Below, one piece after another: positions 1 to 6,937 of a stretch of 22,755 nt of DNA. Each line of letters starts with the position of its first letter. Position 1 is the stretch's first letter. The notes below the pieces were generated by a model. That model did not search any database, was not told where the DNA came from, and saw nothing but the letters and a program-made list of their open reading frames with translations. The DNA lies in NCBI GenBank assembly GCA_946631535.1, contig CAMPAF010000011.1, positions 1-22,755 on the forward strand, read 5' to 3'. Source of the DNA: an uncultured Verrucomicrobiota bacterium (GTDB lineage: Bacteria > Verrucomicrobiota > Kiritimatiellia > RFP12 > UBA1067). Both the position numbers and the translations under genes were made by a program.

Positions 1-1016
1 CGTGCGAGGAAATCGAGTTCGCTCATCACCACGCCCGTCCCCTCGGCCACCGCCGACAAGGGATCGTCCGCCAATGTCACGGGCAGTCCCGTCTCCTGAG
101 CGAGGAGCTTGTCCAGCCCGCGCAACTGCGAACTGCCGCCTGAAAGCACGATTCCGCGGTCCACCAAATCAGCCGCAAGTTCAGGCGCGCAGTTCCCCAG
201 CGTGTTGCGCACGGCGTCCACGATGTTGGAAACGGGTTCGTTGAGCGCGTCACGGATTTCCTCCGAAGAGATCGTCATCGTCTTCGGCAATCCCGACACA
301 ATGTCTCGCCCGCGCACCTCCATGGTCTGTTCCTGACCCGTCGGGTACGCGGACCCTATCGTCATCTTGATCGACTCGGCGGTGCGTTCGCCAATCAGCA
401 GATTGTAGACGCGCCTCATGTGGTTCACGATGCACACGTCCATGGCGTCACCCGCCGAACGGACGCTGCGCGAATGAACGATGCCGGCGAGCGAGATGAT
501 CGCCACCTCGCACGTGCCGCCGCCGATATCCACAATCATGCTGCCCGCCGGCTCCGATACCGGCAGGCCAACCCCGATCGCCGCCGCCATGGGCTCCTCG
601 ACCAGGAAAACCTCTCCTACCCCGGCCGCATGCGCCGCGTCCTCCACCGCGCGCTTCTCGACCTCCGTGATGTCGCCGGGCACGGCGATCACAACTCGCG
701 GCTTGGCGTACTTGCTCCAGAACCGCTTAGGGCAGACCTTGTTGATGAAATAGCTGAGCATCGCCTCCGTGATGTCGAAGTCGGCTATGACGCCGCTCTT
801 CATCGGGCGGATGGCCATGATGTTTCCAGGCGTTCTGCCAAGCATGCGCTTCGCCTCGTCGCCCACGGCGAGCACGCGCTTCGACCCCTCCTCAATCGCG
901 ACAACGGACGGCTCTCGCAGCACGATTCCCCTGTCCTTCGCGTACACGAGGGAGTTCGCCGTGCCGAGATCGATACCGATATCGGTGGAAAAGAGTCCTC
1001 TGAATTTGGAAAACAT
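1..1016 (-). CDS. mreB: Rod shape-determining protein MreB (C-terminus cut by window edge)
   Basis: This is a bacterial actin homologue that polymerises under the inner membrane and organises the elongasome for lateral wall synthesis. The reading frame opens at the ATG at 1016-1014 and runs off the window; 338 codons are visible, nearly the usual length of about 345. The first residues read MFSKFRGLFSTDIGIDLGTA, containing the actin phosphate-1 loop (DIGIDLGTAN). Later come VIAVPGDITEVEKRAV, the EEPMAAAIGVGLP segment, phosphate-2 IVDIGGGTCEVAIISL, and GIVLSGGSSQLRGLD near the end, all typical of MreB. There is no Shine-Dalgarno sequence. A strong sigma70-type promoter sits directly before the start codon (see that entry), so the mRNA is probably leaderless. 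mreC and mreD would be expected beyond the left edge. Confidence 0.96.
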   Translation of the reverse strand, partial: MFSKFRGLFSTDIGIDLGTANSLVYAKDRGIVLREPSVVAIEEGSKRVLAVGDEAKRMLGRTPGNIMAIRPMKSGVIADFDITEAMLSYFINKVCPKRFWSKYAKPRVVIAVPGDITEVEKRAVEDAAHAAGVGEVFLVEEPMAAAIGVGLPVSEPAGSMIVDIGGGTCEVAIISLAGIVHSRSVRSAGDAMDVCIVNHMRRVYNLLIGERTAESIKMTIGSAYPTGQEQTMEVRGRDIVSGLPKTMTISSEEIRDALNEPVSNIVDAVRNTLGNCAPELAADLVDRGIVLSGGSSQLRGLDKLLAQETGLPVTLADDPLSAVAEGTGVVMSELDFLA

Positions 1017-1022
1017 GCCGCT

Positions 1023-1051
1023 ATTATAACCGAACGCGGCGGAAAGCGCAA
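1023..1051 (-). promoter_or_regulatory. Promoter of mreB, predicted leaderless
   Basis: On the minus strand, TTGCGC (1051-1046), a 17-nt spacer and a perfect TATAAT (1028-1023) are followed by only six bases (AGCGGC) before the mreB ATG. A transcription start the usual 7 nt after the -10 box falls on the A of the start codon. The hexamers and spacing are read directly; the leaderless transcript is an inference. Confidence 0.75.
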
Positions 1052-1079
1052 TACCACGAAAAAATAATTTTCGCGGAAT

Positions 1080-1694
1080 TCAGCGCGCAAACGTGGCCGC
1101 GCGGGTCTTGAGGGTCGCGCGGGAGCCCTCGAACTCGACGACATGCGCGCAGCAGTTGGGCTGCGGCCCCTCCCAGAAGCCGGATAGCGGCAACCCCGCC
1201 ACAAGCCTCAGCACCGTGCGCAGCACACCGCCGTGCGCAACCACGAGAACACGCGAGACCGTACCAGCGAGCGGCACAAGGACCTCGCCCATGAATTCGC
1301 GCACGCGCACAGCCACCGCATCGAACGGTTCGGCGCCGTCCCGGGCCACGTAAGCGGGAGGATCCATGAAGCATGCACGTATGTTGTCGTCGGAGAAAAG
1401 CCCCTCCCCGTAGCGCGTACCCTCGTACGGACCGAAGGATATCTCGCGCAGCCGGCAATCGACCACCGGCTCCAGGCCTAGTCCAGCACCTATGATCTGC
1501 GCAGTATGCAGAGCGCGCCGATACGGACTTGAATATAGCCGGTCGAAGGAAAGTCCTGCGGCAATCATGCCGTCGCGCGTGGCCTCGGCGAGTCGCACGC
1601 CCTCATCCGTGAGGTCGGTCCACTCCGTGGAGCCCTGGATCCGCCGCTCCCGGTTCCACTCCGTCTCCCCATGCCTCAGGAAATATGCCTCCAT
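1080..1694 (-). CDS. Histidine phosphatase family protein (phosphoglycerate mutase-like)
   Basis: This is a 204-residue member of the histidine phosphatase superfamily (branch 1). It opens MEAYFLRHGETEWNRERRIQ, which carries the RHG motif with the phosphorylated histidine and the conserved GETEWN. FDRLYSSPYRRALHTAQ is the typical second motif, and VVAHGGVLRTVLRL holds the second catalytic histidine. Substrates in this family range from phosphoglycerate and fructose-2,6-bisphosphate to alpha-ribazole phosphate, so the substrate cannot be fixed. I chose ATG at 1694 because it places RHG at residues 7-9, as in relatives. A GTG at 1712 would add six residues (MSIGGC). It lies 63 bp upstream of mreB, which has its own promoter. 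The upstream region is full of repeats and shows no clear promoter. Confidence 0.88.
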   Translation of the reverse strand: MEAYFLRHGETEWNRERRIQGSTEWTDLTDEGVRLAEATRDGMIAAGLSFDRLYSSPYRRALHTAQIIGAGLGLEPVVDCRLREISFGPYEGTRYGEGLFSDDNIRACFMDPPAYVARDGAEPFDAVAVRVREFMGEVLVPLAGTVSRVLVVAHGGVLRTVLRLVAGLPLSGFWEGPQPNCCAHVVEFEGSRATLKTRAATFAR

Positions 1695-1723
1695 ACACCC
1701 ACCAATCGACACCTACTTGACCA

Positions 1724-1803
1724 AGTGTTGCCAATATCCAATGTTGCCATTCTCATTTCCCAATTTCCATTGGTAACTGGCAACATTGACAATTGGCAAC
1801 ACT
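1724..1803. repeat. Large imperfect inverted repeat built from TTGGCAAC motifs
   Basis: Arms 1724-1749 and 1778-1803 are reverse complements at 23 of 26 positions, separated by 28 bp that itself contains the small palindrome CCAATttccATTGG. The arms are made of repeated ATTGGCAAC motifs in both orientations, and a further direct copy lies at about 1809-1820. The repeat lies about 30 bp upstream of the phosphatase start and next to the 141-bp element. It could form a hairpin in the leader or a cruciform, or be a protein-binding array; the sequence does not decide. Confidence 0.7.
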
Positions 1804-1824
1804 TACACATTGGCAACATTCTCC

Positions 1825-1965
1825 AAGTTCTTTTGGAAACAACAGAAACAACTTGTAAAAACAACATCTTCTTTCTCGCCGCGTAACCGCGCGGCGCTTT
1901 TGAAACCGGGCGCAGTTGCGCCCGGATAACAAAAGTTGTTTTTATAAGTTGTCATGGTTGTTTCC
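1825..1965. repeat. 141-bp palindromic MITE-like element, copy 1
   Basis: Terminal arms 1835-1865 and 1935-1965 are reverse complements at 26 of 31 positions. A 10-bp extension (AAGTTCTTTT) precedes the left arm. The arms enclose a 69-bp core (1866-1934) with two GC-rich hairpins: CGCCGCG/CGCGGCG at about 1877-1896, and the perfect CCGGGCGCAGTTGCGCCCGG at about 1906-1925. It begins five bases past the lepB stop. A second 141-bp copy lies at 21635-21775 with the core in the opposite orientation. No transposase gene or clear target-site duplication is visible. It may also work as an RNA structure or transcription barrier between lepB and the phosphatase. Confidence 0.85.
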
Positions 1966-1970
1966 ACTTA

Positions 1971-3233
1971 TCACTCAATCGGTCCCCACCTGTGGTTGAC
2001 GACCGGCCAAAACACTCCGCCGGCGATGCCGCGCAGGTTCGCGGCGGGAACAGGTCCCCAGTAGCGGCTGTCGTAGCTGGACGGGGAATTGTCGCCGCAT
2101 GCGTAGTACTCGTCCGGCCCCAGCTTCACCTCGTCGCCTTCAGAGGCGATAGTGCGTCCGGGCATAGAGTAGTCGACACGCTCGCTCGGACGGTAACCCG
2201 CATACGGATATTCCTTCTCGTGCCACTTCTCGCGGTTCTGTATCTGGCGGATGCGAAGAGGCTCCATCGGCACCTTGCCGTCCACCACCAGATGCCCGTC
2301 CTTTATCGTCAGCGTCTCGCCGGGCGTGCCGGTCATGCGCTTGATGTAGTGGGTTCCCTGCTGGAGCCCTTTGATGCCCGTCGTGGAGAAGATCATCACG
2401 TCGCCCCTGCGCGGGTGGCGGAAGTTCCATAGCCAGCGGTTGACGAAGAGGAAGTCTCCCGTCACCACCTTGCCGCTCCAGAGCGACTGCCCTGCGCTTA
2501 CGGCGCTGCCGTGCGTAAGGCCGTTCGGGAGGGCGAACGTCTGCTGACGGTACGGTCCGTCTCCGGTCTCGTGCGGATGCAGCACGTCTGTGGGCACCAG
2601 CATCTGCTTGCTCGTCCGACCGGTCAGGCCGTTCACGACGCGCATGTCGTAGTGGCCGGTGTTGGTTGTGCGGAACTGGAGAGTGCCGCCGAACGGCGCC
2701 TGGAAGTGCTCGTACATCTCGCCCGTCGCGATCCACTTCAGCCACTTCAAGGGCGTCTTGTCAAAGAAGTCCGCCTCCTTCGGCGAGCAGGAGATGGAGT
2801 GGTTGCCGTAGAGCGTGGGCTGCATCGAGCCGGTGGGGATGTTGAACGGCTCGTAGAAGTAGGCGCGAAACGCCATCGCCACCGAAATCGACACCACGAG
2901 GATGTCCAGCCACTCGCGCCCGGCCGCCCAGCTCTTCGGCGGATCTAGATACTCCAGCAGGCTCTTGCATTCCGCCACGTCATTCGCCGCGTATGCCGTG
3001 CGCAGGTCGTTCATCCGCACGGCGAACTCGCCGCCGTCGCGGTAGGCAGGCAGGTCCTCGTAGGAGAGGATGAATGTCTGCGCCGCGCCAAGCACGAGCT
3101 TCCGCTCCTTCTTCTGGCGCGCCTTCGCGGAGAACGGCACCGTGCCCCACATCAGGGACCAGAGGCACCAAAGCACGAAGAACACCCCGAAGAGCGTAAC
3201 CGCCGCGAACAGGAAATCAGATGAGAACGACAT
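1971..3233 (-). CDS. lepB: Signal peptidase I (LepB)
   Basis: This inner-membrane serine protease removes signal peptides from Sec and Tat substrates. The 420-residue protein has a hydrophobic segment at residues 7-30 and a second at about 108-125, just before the catalytic box PTGSMQPTLYG with Ser136. Box D is RGDVMIF...THYIKRMTGTPGET with catalytic Lys298, and box E is CGDNSPSSYDSRYWGPVP from Gly380. It is longer than many LepB proteins because about 80 extra residues separate the two membrane segments and an insert of about 140 residues lies between boxes B and D. The start is supported by AAGGA six bases before ATG. It lies 37 bp downstream of the GH92 gene and is probably co-transcribed with it; the 141-bp element follows its stop. 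Confidence 0.95.
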   Translation of the reverse strand: MSFSSDFLFAAVTLFGVFFVLWCLWSLMWGTVPFSAKARQKKERKLVLGAAQTFILSYEDLPAYRDGGEFAVRMNDLRTAYAANDVAECKSLLEYLDPPKSWAAGREWLDILVVSISVAMAFRAYFYEPFNIPTGSMQPTLYGNHSISCSPKEADFFDKTPLKWLKWIATGEMYEHFQAPFGGTLQFRTTNTGHYDMRVVNGLTGRTSKQMLVPTDVLHPHETGDGPYRQQTFALPNGLTHGSAVSAGQSLWSGKVVTGDFLFVNRWLWNFRHPRRGDVMIFSTTGIKGLQQGTHYIKRMTGTPGETLTIKDGHLVVDGKVPMEPLRIRQIQNREKWHEKEYPYAGYRPSERVDYSMPGRTIASEGDEVKLGPDEYYACGDNSPSSYDSRYWGPVPAANLRGIAGGVFWPVVNHRWGPIE

Positions 3234-3270
3234 GCTTGTTCCTTAAGTTGGTAGATGGTAGTCGGGGATA

Positions 3271-5517
3271 TTAGCGCGGAGAGGACGACATCTCGAACAC
3301 GAGCTCGCCGCCGGCCATGATGTCGGCATGCTTCAGGATGAATGAGCCCAACGGCTTGCCGTTCAGCGTCACGGACTTCACGTACTTGTTCTCCTTCGAG
3401 AAGTCCTTCGCGACGATGGTGAACGTCTTGGGAGAGACGCGCGCATGGGGAGCCGCCGTCCCGGCGGCGCCAGGAAGATGCAGAACGACCTTCGGGACCT
3501 GCGGCGCGCCGAGCACGTAGTCGCCGCCGCACGGGTTGAACGGATAGAAGCCCATCGCGCTGAACACGTACCACGCGCTCATCTGTCCGCAGTCGTCGTT
3601 GCCGCAGAGGCCGTCCGGCTTCGGCAGGTAGAACTTGTCGAACACCTCGCGCACCACCTCGGCAGTGCGGTCGGGACGGCCCGCGAACTGGTAGAAGTAG
3701 GCCACATGGTGGCTAGGCTCGTTGCCGTGCGCGTACTGCCCGATGAGGCCCGTCACGTCCAGCACGAATCCCGCGCCCTCCGTCTTCTGCGGCTGCGTGA
3801 AAAGGGAATCGAGCTTCTTCACGAACTCCTCCTTGCCGCCCATCGCGGCGATGAAGCCCGTCGGATCCTGCATCACGTGCCACGTGTACTGGAATGCGTT
3901 GCCCTCGGTGAAGTCGTTGGCCGTGCCGGCGCCGTGCCCGAGCCTGAACGGGTCGAACGGGTCGCGCCAGTTGCCCTTCGTGTCGCGCCCGCGCACGAAG
4001 CCGATCGTGCGGTCTAGCACGTTGGACCAGTTGCCGGCGCGCTTCGAGAAGAACGCCGCATCCTCCGTCTTGCCGAGCGCGGCGGCGAACTGCGCGGCGC
4101 ACCAGTCGTCGTAGGCGCACTCCAGCGTGCGCGACACGCTCTCGCCCCTGATCTCGTCGAACGGATAGTAGCCGTACTTGTCGAGCAGGTCCCAGCGCTC
4201 CTTGCGGCGGTGGTCGTGCTTGACGGTGAGCGAGTCCTTCACCTGCGCGTAGGCCGCCTCCCAATCGACGGTCGCGCTGGAGCGCGACCCTCCCGCATGG
4301 GGAACCGCCGTCCCGGCGGCGGACTTGAGGAACCAGTCGACGATCGCGGGGACCGAGTGCGTGCCGATCATGCACTGGTTGTCCTTGCCCCAGAGAGTCC
4401 ACACGGGCAGAAACCCGGTGCGCCGCCCCTGCTCCAGCATGGAGTTGACGAACCCGTCCACCTGCTCCGGCACGAGGATCGTGTAGAGCGGGTGCGCGGC
4501 GCGGAACGTGTCCCAGCACGAGAACGTGGAGTGGAACGGCGTCGCGCCCACGTCCGCCAGGTTGTTCGGCTGGATGTAGAGGTGGTAGAGCGCGGTGTAG
4601 AAGCTCGTCTTCTGCGCGGCGTCGCCTCCCACGGCCACACGGCCCAGCACCTTGTTCCACGCGGCCGTCGCCTTCGCGCGAACGCCAGCGAAGTCCCACG
4701 CGGGGATCTCGACGGTGAGGTTCTTCCACGCGGCCTCCACGCCGTTCTCGGCGGAGAGCCCGACCTTCACCATGAGCGTGCCGCCCTCAGGCACGTCGAA
4801 CGTGAACACGTAGCGCGGCGCCTTCTCCGCGGGATGGCGCGGCGGCAGCTTGGTGACGGACGCGAACGGCCGGTCGAACTGCACGGCGAACGCGTAGGTG
4901 CGATCCACCCAGCAGCGGCGGCGAACCGTTCCGGCGATGCCTGTCCGGCCGTCCAGGCGCACGTCGCTCGCGAGGATCTGCTTGAACGCGTCGCCACCGA
5001 TGCCGTACTGGCAGTCGACGAGGAGCTTGGCCGTCCGATTCCCGCCGCCAGGATGGCGGCTCCCCATATTTCCGTAGGTGAAGCGGTAGATGGAGGCGTG
5101 GTGCGTGACGGTCACCTCGGCCTGCACGCCGAAGTCGTCGAGCGTGACGGCGTAGTAGCCTGGCTTCGCGGTCTCGGTCTCCTTCCTGAACACGCTGCGG
5201 AAATCGTTCGTGCCGCCGGTCCCGGTGAACGGCTGGAGCCGCACGTCGCCTAGGTCAGGCACGCCCGTCCCGCTGATGTGCGTCTGGGAGAAGCCCATGA
5301 TCGACGGATCCTCGTAGCGGTAGCCTCCGCAGTAGTTCCATCCCTTGTTGCCGGTGTCCGCACCGGCCTGCACGAGGCCGAACGGGACGCACGCCGCCGG
5401 CGTGCAGTGGCCGTTGTCGGTGCATCCGATGAACGGGTTGACCCAGTCGGCAGGCGTCTCCTGCGCCATGCCCGCGAGGCCCAGCGCGAACGCCGCCAGA
5501 ATTCCTATCTTCTTCAT
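3271..5517 (-). CDS. Secreted family GH92 alpha-mannosidase
   Basis: This 748-residue glycoside hydrolase of family 92 comprises calcium-dependent inverting exo-alpha-mannosidases active mainly on N-glycan and mannan linkages. Residues 1-18 form a signal peptide (MKKIGILAAFALGLAGMA). The mature protein begins with the family motif WVNPFIGCTDNGHCTPAACV. Other GH92 signatures are GYRYEDPSIMGFSQTHISG, EGNAFQYTWHVMQDPTG (the family's catalytic-acid Glu region), GNEPSHHVAYFYQFAG, and GNDDCGQMSAWYVFSAMGFY, which supplies the catalytic aspartates. I chose ATG 5517 over the longer frame to 5694 because it gives a signal peptide and has AAAGGA ten bases upstream; the longer version would translate an intergenic repeat. 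Three short palindromic repeats lie in frame inside the gene, adding segments such as AAGTAVPHAGGSRSSAT. lepB follows 37 bp downstream. Confidence 0.94.
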   Translation of the reverse strand: MKKIGILAAFALGLAGMAQETPADWVNPFIGCTDNGHCTPAACVPFGLVQAGADTGNKGWNYCGGYRYEDPSIMGFSQTHISGTGVPDLGDVRLQPFTGTGGTNDFRSVFRKETETAKPGYYAVTLDDFGVQAEVTVTHHASIYRFTYGNMGSRHPGGGNRTAKLLVDCQYGIGGDAFKQILASDVRLDGRTGIAGTVRRRCWVDRTYAFAVQFDRPFASVTKLPPRHPAEKAPRYVFTFDVPEGGTLMVKVGLSAENGVEAAWKNLTVEIPAWDFAGVRAKATAAWNKVLGRVAVGGDAAQKTSFYTALYHLYIQPNNLADVGATPFHSTFSCWDTFRAAHPLYTILVPEQVDGFVNSMLEQGRRTGFLPVWTLWGKDNQCMIGTHSVPAIVDWFLKSAAGTAVPHAGGSRSSATVDWEAAYAQVKDSLTVKHDHRRKERWDLLDKYGYYPFDEIRGESVSRTLECAYDDWCAAQFAAALGKTEDAAFFSKRAGNWSNVLDRTIGFVRGRDTKGNWRDPFDPFRLGHGAGTANDFTEGNAFQYTWHVMQDPTGFIAAMGGKEEFVKKLDSLFTQPQKTEGAGFVLDVTGLIGQYAHGNEPSHHVAYFYQFAGRPDRTAEVVREVFDKFYLPKPDGLCGNDDCGQMSAWYVFSAMGFYPFNPCGGDYVLGAPQVPKVVLHLPGAAGTAAPHARVSPKTFTIVAKDFSKENKYVKSVTLNGKPLGSFILKHADIMAGGELVFEMSSSPR
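3442..3468. repeat. In-gene palindromic repeat, copy a
   Basis: The unit CGCATGGGGAGCCGCCGTCC followed by CGGCGGC lies within the GH92 gene. On the coding strand it reads as AAGTAAPHA at about residue 684. The GCCGCCGTCCCGGCGGC-type part is self-complementary. A near-identical unit lies at 4294-4320 and a related one in the opposite orientation at 5043-5067. Confidence 0.75.
4270..4320. repeat. In-gene palindromic repeat, copy b (composite, two hairpins)
   Basis: 4270-4289 is the perfect palindrome GGTCGCGCTggAGCGCGACC. It is joined by a short linker to 4294-4320, a near-exact copy of the unit at 3442-3468 with one base different. Together they encode about 17 residues (AAGTAVPHAGGSRSSAT) starting near residue 400 of the GH92 protein. 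This resembles a REP-type composite that has settled in frame in a surface loop. Confidence 0.75.
5043..5067. repeat. In-gene palindromic repeat, copy c (inverted)
   Basis: This related unit is oriented opposite to copies a and b (CGCCGCCAGGATGGCGGCTC then CCCAT on the plus strand). It encodes MGSRHPGGG at about residues 151-159 of the GH92 protein. Its inverted orientation gives a different peptide from the same repeat. Confidence 0.65.
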
Positions 5518-5539
5518 CTCTTCTGTTCCTTTCTTTATA

Positions 5540-5615
5540 CCACGAAATACACGAAACACACGAAAGTGTCGCCTCGCACAGATCAGGTTTTTCGTGTATT
5601 TCGTGTGTTTCGTGG
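5540..5615. repeat. Inverted repeat of CACGAAAYACACGAAA type
   Basis: Arms 5540-5565 and 5590-5615 match as reverse complements at 24 of 26 positions around a 24-bp loop. The arms are tandem CACGAAATA/CACGAAACA nonamers. It fills the gap between the obg stop and the GH92 start. A TATAAA lies directly after it on the minus strand, so the repeat occupies the place of the GH92 promoter spacer and -35 region. Similar ACGAAACAC repeats are common between genes of some environmental and gut bacteria. Confidence 0.75.
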
Positions 5616-5644
5616 TTTGCATGACGGGGAGGGATGGTTTCAAG

Positions 5645-6853
5645 TCAGTGGATGTTGCCCCTGGACGGGTGTTTCTTCTTCTTCGGCGCGTCAAGCTTCA
5701 GGAAGGTTGCGAACCTCAGCGCCTCGGCGGGAATCTCGTCGCCTGTAGTGTCCGGCATCTCGTGGAGCGGAGGTGGCGGCGCCTCGAGATGCTGGTGCGC
5801 GCGCGGCTTCGGGTTCACGAGCCGGCGCAGCTCGGCGCGGAACGCGTCCATGCCCACGGGACCGGCGTAGCCCTTCAGGTCAGCGTACTCGCGCAGGTCC
5901 TTGAGCGACGGCTCGCAGGAGAGCGCGATGGGCGATTCGCCCGTCTCGCGGACGAACCTTGCGAGGTTCTTGCGCGCGGCCGCGCGGTCCATCTTGTTCG
6001 CCACCACGAGGCGCGGACGCTCCGCCAGCTCGGGACTGTACGCGGCGATCTCCTTCTCCAGCACCTTGAAGTCGTCCCAGGGCTTGCGGTTGTCCGTGCC
6101 GGCCATGTCGATCACGTACACGAGCACGCGCGAGCGCTCGAGGTGCTTCAGGAAGGCGAGGCCGAGGCCCACGCCGTCGGACGCTCCCTCGATGATGCCC
6201 GGCACGTCCGCGATGCGTATCTGCGCGTAGTCCTCGCACGTCATCGTGCCGACGATCGGGTTGAGCGTGGTGAACGGGTAGGAGGCGATCTTCGGCGTGG
6301 CGCTCGAGACGGCCGTGACAAGCGAGCTCTTGCCGGCGTTGGGGAAGCCGAGGAGGCCGGCGTCCGCGATCGTCTTCAGCTCCAGCTTGAGGCGCATCTC
6401 CTCCGCGGGGCCGCCGGCAGTGTGCTCCGTGGGAGCCTGGTTGACCGCGCTCTTGAAGTGGACGTTCCCGTAGCCGCCCGCGCCACCCTTCGCGATGACG
6501 ACGCGCTGGCCGGGCGACGTGATGTCGGCCACGAGTAGGCCGGTCTCGGCGTCCGTGGCGAGCGTGCCGCACGGCACGTCAACCACAAGGTCCTTCCCGC
6601 GCCGGCCGAAGCAGCGCCCGCCCGAGCCGGGCACGCCGTCCTCCGCGAAGAGGCGCGGCTCGAAGAAGAAGGAGATGAGCGAGTTGACGTGCGTGGAGCC
6701 GCGCAGCACCACGTCGCCGCCGCGGCCGCCGTCGCCGCCGTCCGGGCCGCCGAACGGCACCAGCGCCTCGCGCCGGAACGATGCCGCGCCATCGCCCCCC
6801 TTGCCGGAGCGCACCTGCACCTCGACCTGGTCTATGAACGATCTTGTCTTCAT
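5645..6853 (-). CDS. obgE: Obg/CgtA family GTPase
   Basis: This is an essential GTPase linked to 50S ribosome assembly and stress control. The 402-residue protein starts with the glycine-rich Obg fold (residues 1-160; SGKGGDGAASFRRE, GGPDGGDGGRGGDV, KGGAGGYGN). The G domain follows: G1 GFPNAGKSS (169-177), G2 threonines in YPFTTLNP (195-196), G3 DVPG (216-219), G4 NKMD (286-289) and G5 SCE (312-314). After residue 330 comes a basic and proline-rich tail, not a clear OCT domain. The ATG at 6853 has no Shine-Dalgarno sequence. An extended -10 box ends 11 bases upstream, implying a very short leader of about five bases. It is divergent from the prepilin gene at 6938. Confidence 0.96.
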   Translation of the reverse strand: MKTRSFIDQVEVQVRSGKGGDGAASFRREALVPFGGPDGGDGGRGGDVVLRGSTHVNSLISFFFEPRLFAEDGVPGSGGRCFGRRGKDLVVDVPCGTLATDAETGLLVADITSPGQRVVIAKGGAGGYGNVHFKSAVNQAPTEHTAGGPAEEMRLKLELKTIADAGLLGFPNAGKSSLVTAVSSATPKIASYPFTTLNPIVGTMTCEDYAQIRIADVPGIIEGASDGVGLGLAFLKHLERSRVLVYVIDMAGTDNRKPWDDFKVLEKEIAAYSPELAERPRLVVANKMDRAAARKNLARFVRETGESPIALSCEPSLKDLREYADLKGYAGPVGMDAFRAELRRLVNPKPRAHQHLEAPPPPLHEMPDTTGDEIPAEALRFATFLKLDAPKKKKHPSRGNIH

Positions 6854-6864
6854 GGTTTTCGCCT

Positions 6865-6873
6865 AGTATATCA
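6865..6873 (-). promoter_or_regulatory. Extended -10 promoter of obg
   Basis: The minus strand reads TGATATACT, an extended -10 element (TGn followed by TATACT), 11 bases before the obg ATG. The -35 region at the usual distance is weak (TGGAAC), which the TGn extension could offset. The expected leader is about four to five bases. It is divergent from, and closely spaced with, the promoter of the 6938 gene. Confidence 0.55.
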
Positions 6874-6901
6874 GATTCTCGCGCCGCGTTCCACTTTGCG
6901 C

Positions 6902-6930
6902 TTGCATTACGGCGGAGAATCGTGGATAAT
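6902..6930 (+). promoter_or_regulatory. Promoter of the 6938 prepilin gene, predicted leaderless
   Basis: TTGCAT (6902-6907), a 17-nt spacer and GATAAT (6925-6930) are followed by seven bases before the ATG at 6938. Transcription would start at or one base before the start codon, and no Shine-Dalgarno sequence is present. The arrangement matches the mreB promoter. The leaderless mRNA is an inference. Confidence 0.7.
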
Positions 6931-6937
6931 ACGCGCC

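Noticed and set aside
1055..1076. Possible terminator between the phosphatase and mreB genes
   Set aside because: The stem (CGAAAA/TTTTCG) is only six weak base pairs; it overlaps the upstream part of the mreB promoter and is not convincing.
1825..1965. The 141-bp element as a complete insertion sequence
   Set aside because: There is no open frame or transposase inside, and I could find no convincing target-site duplication at either copy.
3442..5067. Palindromic repeats in the GH92 gene as a CRISPR or riboswitch
   Set aside because: They are few, far apart, in mixed orientation and in frame within a gene; there are no regular spacers or cas genes.
5518..5694. N-terminal extension of the GH92 reading frame
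   Set aside because: It translates the CACGAAACA intergenic repeat (FRVFRVFRG-like peptide) and would bury a clear signal peptide; ATG 5517 has a ribosome binding site.
6689..6937. Upstream extension of the 6938 prepilin frame
   Set aside because: It runs antisense through the start of obg and would destroy the short prepilin leader; a promoter sits directly before 6938.
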